A stretch of DNA of 7,819 nt from Bdellovibrio sp. ZAP7. Lineage in GTDB: Bacteria > Bacteroidota > Bacteroidia > Flavobacteriales > Flavobacteriaceae. Both the position numbers and the translations under genes were made by a program. The stretch is from contig CALPKO020000050.1 of NCBI GenBank assembly GCA_943324165.2, positions 1 to 7,819 on the forward strand, given 5' to 3'. The notes beneath the pieces are model-generated. The model made no database searches and was not told where the DNA came from. It saw only the letters and a program-made list of their open reading frames with translations. This document shows positions 6,066-7,819 of the stretch, one piece after another; position 1 is the stretch's first letter, and each line of letters starts with the position of its first letter.

Positions 6066-7502
6066 ATGACTTCAGAAAATTCTAAAACCAATTGGGGACA
6101 ATTCATTCCTCTTGTAGTTGTATTCTTCTTTTGGGGATTTGTTGCGGCAAGCAACGACATCTTGATTCCTGTATTCCGAAAAGCTTTCGATTTAACAAAC
6201 TTGCAAAGTCAATTGGTTTCTTTGGCATTTTACATTGCTTACACCGTTGGTTCACTTATTTATTTGTTGATTTCTTATCTTACCAAAGGCGATTTAATTA
6301 ATAGAATTGGTTACAAAAATGCATTGGCTTTAGGTTTAGGTATTTCTGCTTTGGGCACTTTGTTGTTTTATCCTGCCGCCAATAACCACTCTTTTCCATT
6401 AATGCTTTCAGGATTGTTTATCGTAGCACTTGGTTTTTCGTTACAACAAACTGTAGCAAATCCATTAGCAATTGCACTTGGACCCATCACAACTGGTTCA
6501 CAAAGATTGACATTAGCAGGAGGAATTAATAACCTAGGCACTACAATTGGTCCGCTGATTGTAAGTTTTGCCATTTTTGGTTCTGCAACTTCTTCCAATA
6601 CCGAAATGAGTATTGAAAGCGTAAAAATTCCTTATCTAATTTTAGGAGTGGCCTTTTTAGTAGTAGCTATTTTATTGAAATTTTCTTCATTACCAGACAA
6701 ACCCCAAGCCATTGTAGAGTCTGAAAGTGATGCAACGACTTCTAGAAGTTCAGCTTTGAAATACCCACAATTGATACTGGGAATGATTGCCATTTTCGTT
6801 TACGTGGGTGTAGAAGTTTCTACGGCAAGTAATTTACCAGCTTATATGGAGAATAATTTAGGTTTTCTAACCAAAGATATCGCTCCATATATCTCCCTAT
6901 ATTGGGCATCTTTGATGATAGGACGCTGGACGGGTGCAGTTGAAGCCTTTACTGACAATATGAGTACCCAAAAAATATTACGTTTCATTGCACCTTATCT
7001 TGCTTTTGGCGTTTTCTTGGCTGTGAATGCCATTGCCAAACACGATCTGACACCATTTTATGTTTATGCTTTGATTATTCTTGTTTTGATAGTGGCTGAT
7101 ATGGCAAGCAAAGGAAATCCGGCGAGAATGTTATTTATTTTCTCTGCTCTGGGAATTCTTGCGCTAATTGTTGGAATGACGACCTCAGGAATGACAAGCG
7201 TTTATGCCTTTATTAGCGTTGGTTTATTTTGCAGTACACTTTGGCCATGTATTTTTACTTTAGCCGTTAGCGGACTAGGAAAACACACGAGCCAAGGCAG
7301 TAGTTTTCTGATTATGATGATCATGGGTGGTGGATTTATCAGTTTGTTGCAAGGCTATGTTGCTGATATTTCTACCATTCAATTCAGTTATATAGTAGGA
7401 ATTTTATGTTTTGTTTATTTGGCTTTTTATGCCTGGAAAGTAAGCGGCATTCTAAAAAACCAAGGCATTACTTTTGATAAAAAATTGAGCGGAGGACATT
7501 AG
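6066..7502 (+). CDS. FucP/GluP-like sugar MFS transporter
   Basis: This 478-residue inner-membrane permease belongs to the fucose-galactose-glucose:H+ symporter branch of the major facilitator superfamily and probably imports the glucose released by the GH3 and GH97 enzymes. Recognisable FucP-like stretches are SNDILIPVF (29-37, with D31 at FucP D46), TVANPLAIALGP, GRWTG after the eighth segment, LWPCIFTLAVSGLGK and SSFLIMMIMGGGF. Two departures from FucP stand out. The position of FucP E135 is Q128, within LQQTVANP. Two extra hydrophobic segments (about 307-324 and 331-347) lie between the segments matching FucP TM8 and TM9, giving about 14 segments instead of 12 and explaining the length over FucP (438 aa). 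There is no cleavable signal peptide. ATG 6066 is the natural start because the first membrane segment follows a short polar N-terminus. The gene has its own 175-base leader and a strong terminator, so it is probably transcribed separately. Galactose or fucose remain possible substrates. Confidence 0.9.
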   Translation: MTSENSKTNWGQFIPLVVVFFFWGFVAASNDILIPVFRKAFDLTNLQSQLVSLAFYIAYTVGSLIYLLISYLTKGDLINRIGYKNALALGLGISALGTLLFYPAANNHSFPLMLSGLFIVALGFSLQQTVANPLAIALGPITTGSQRLTLAGGINNLGTTIGPLIVSFAIFGSATSSNTEMSIESVKIPYLILGVAFLVVAILLKFSSLPDKPQAIVESESDATTSRSSALKYPQLILGMIAIFVYVGVEVSTASNLPAYMENNLGFLTKDIAPYISLYWASLMIGRWTGAVEAFTDNMSTQKILRFIAPYLAFGVFLAVNAIAKHDLTPFYVYALIILVLIVADMASKGNPARMLFIFSALGILALIVGMTTSGMTSVYAFISVGLFCSTLWPCIFTLAVSGLGKHTSQGSSFLIMMIMGGGFISLLQGYVADISTIQFSYIVGILCFVYLAFYAWKVSGILKNQGITFDKKLSGGH

Positions 7503-7525
7503 AATTTTGAATCTCGAAAAATATT

Positions 7526-7559
7526 ACCCGATAGTTTTTTAAAGCTATCGGGTTTTTTT
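7526..7559 (+). terminator. Strong intrinsic terminator after the permease gene
   Basis: ACCCGATAG (7526-7534) pairs perfectly with CTATCGGGT (7545-7553) across a 10-base loop, and a run of seven T residues (7553-7559) follows. This is a textbook rho-independent terminator 23 bases past the permease stop codon. It marks the 3' end of the transcription unit. Confidence 0.92.
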
Positions 7560-7819
7560 GTTAATGATATTTAAGTACTAAAAAATATATAACTAATAAT
7601 GCTTTGTATGATAAAAATATATTGTCTTTAGAATAATTTATATTGTAATTTATGTGATTTATATTTTTTTATATAAAAATTTGCCCTAGAATGGTTAACG
7701 GAAAGCGTAAAAATAACAAACTAATAACTCTACTATATATTTACTAATAGATTTTATACAATTAAGTAAATAGTTTATACGTTTTAATACCTATTTACAT
7801 TAAAATAACTCTTCAACTA
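7560..7819. other. AT-rich intergenic region with repeats, no gene seen
   Basis: No supported coding frame or RNA gene is visible to the window edge. The region holds short A/T repeats: AAAAATATAT at 7581-7590 and 7613-7622, and TTTATAT/ATATAAA arms at 7658-7664 and 7671-7677. Its last 70 bases contain the repeat cluster described separately. It is probably the promoter region of a gene beyond the right edge. Confidence 0.5.
7753..7798. repeat. Interleaved direct and inverted repeats near the right edge
   Basis: TTTATAC occurs at 7753-7759 and 7774-7780, starting 21 bases apart, about two helical turns. GTAAATAG (7766-7773) and CTATTTAC (7791-7798) form perfect 8-bp inverted arms with a 17-base spacer. 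The combination resembles a regulator-binding region for a gene beyond the window, although AT richness makes chance repeats likely. Confidence 0.35.

Noticed and set aside
7658..7677. TTTATAT/ATATAAA inverted repeat as a terminator or operator
   Set aside because: The arms are pure A/T around a T run in low-complexity DNA, no gene ends or starts there, and chance is a sufficient explanation.
7691..7747. 18-codon frame beginning MVNGKRKNNK
   Set aside because: It is short, in AT-rich intergenic DNA, without a ribosome-binding site; the upstream TA-N4-TTTG has the wrong internal spacing for a -7 box.

Overview
The window comes from an AT-rich Bacteroidota genome, most likely Flavobacterium or a close marine or freshwater relative. 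The evidence is a SusB-type GH97 enzyme (a family dominated by Bacteroidota), Gln at +1 after the predicted signal peptides, no Shine-Dalgarno sites, and matches to the Bacteroidota -7 promoter box TANNTTTG. Every gene found is on the + strand.

Layout: (i) 1-159, the last 52 codons of an unrecognised gene. (ii) 160-435, an AT-rich leader with a possible -7 box and an adjoining 15-bp palindrome. (iii) 436-2736, a secreted GH3 beta-glucosidase of the BglX type. (iv) 2823-4922, a secreted GH97 alpha-glucosidase of the inverting SusB type with all expected catalytic and calcium-binding glutamates. (v) 4983-5432 and 5438-5890, a two-gene Xre/RES toxin-antitoxin module (MbcA/ParS-type antitoxin, NAD+-consuming RES toxin), with a promoter and putative operator in the gap before it. 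(vi) 6066-7502, a FucP-like hexose MFS permease with a two-helix insertion and a Glu-to-Gln change at a FucP functional site, closed by a strong terminator at 7526-7559. (vii) 7560-7819, AT-rich DNA with repeats but no gene.

Inferred biology: the two periplasmic exo-glycosidases release glucose from beta- and alpha-glucan oligosaccharides, and the permease imports it. No SusC/SusD pair, endo-glycanase or regulator lies in the window, so this may be the edge of a polysaccharide-utilisation locus or a stand-alone glucose-scavenging cluster. The toxin-antitoxin pair sits between the hydrolases and the transporter in the same orientation and looks like an inserted but self-regulated module. No wholly new system is evident. 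The features most worth checking are the toxin-antitoxin operator, the position of that module in a sugar locus, and the modified transporter.
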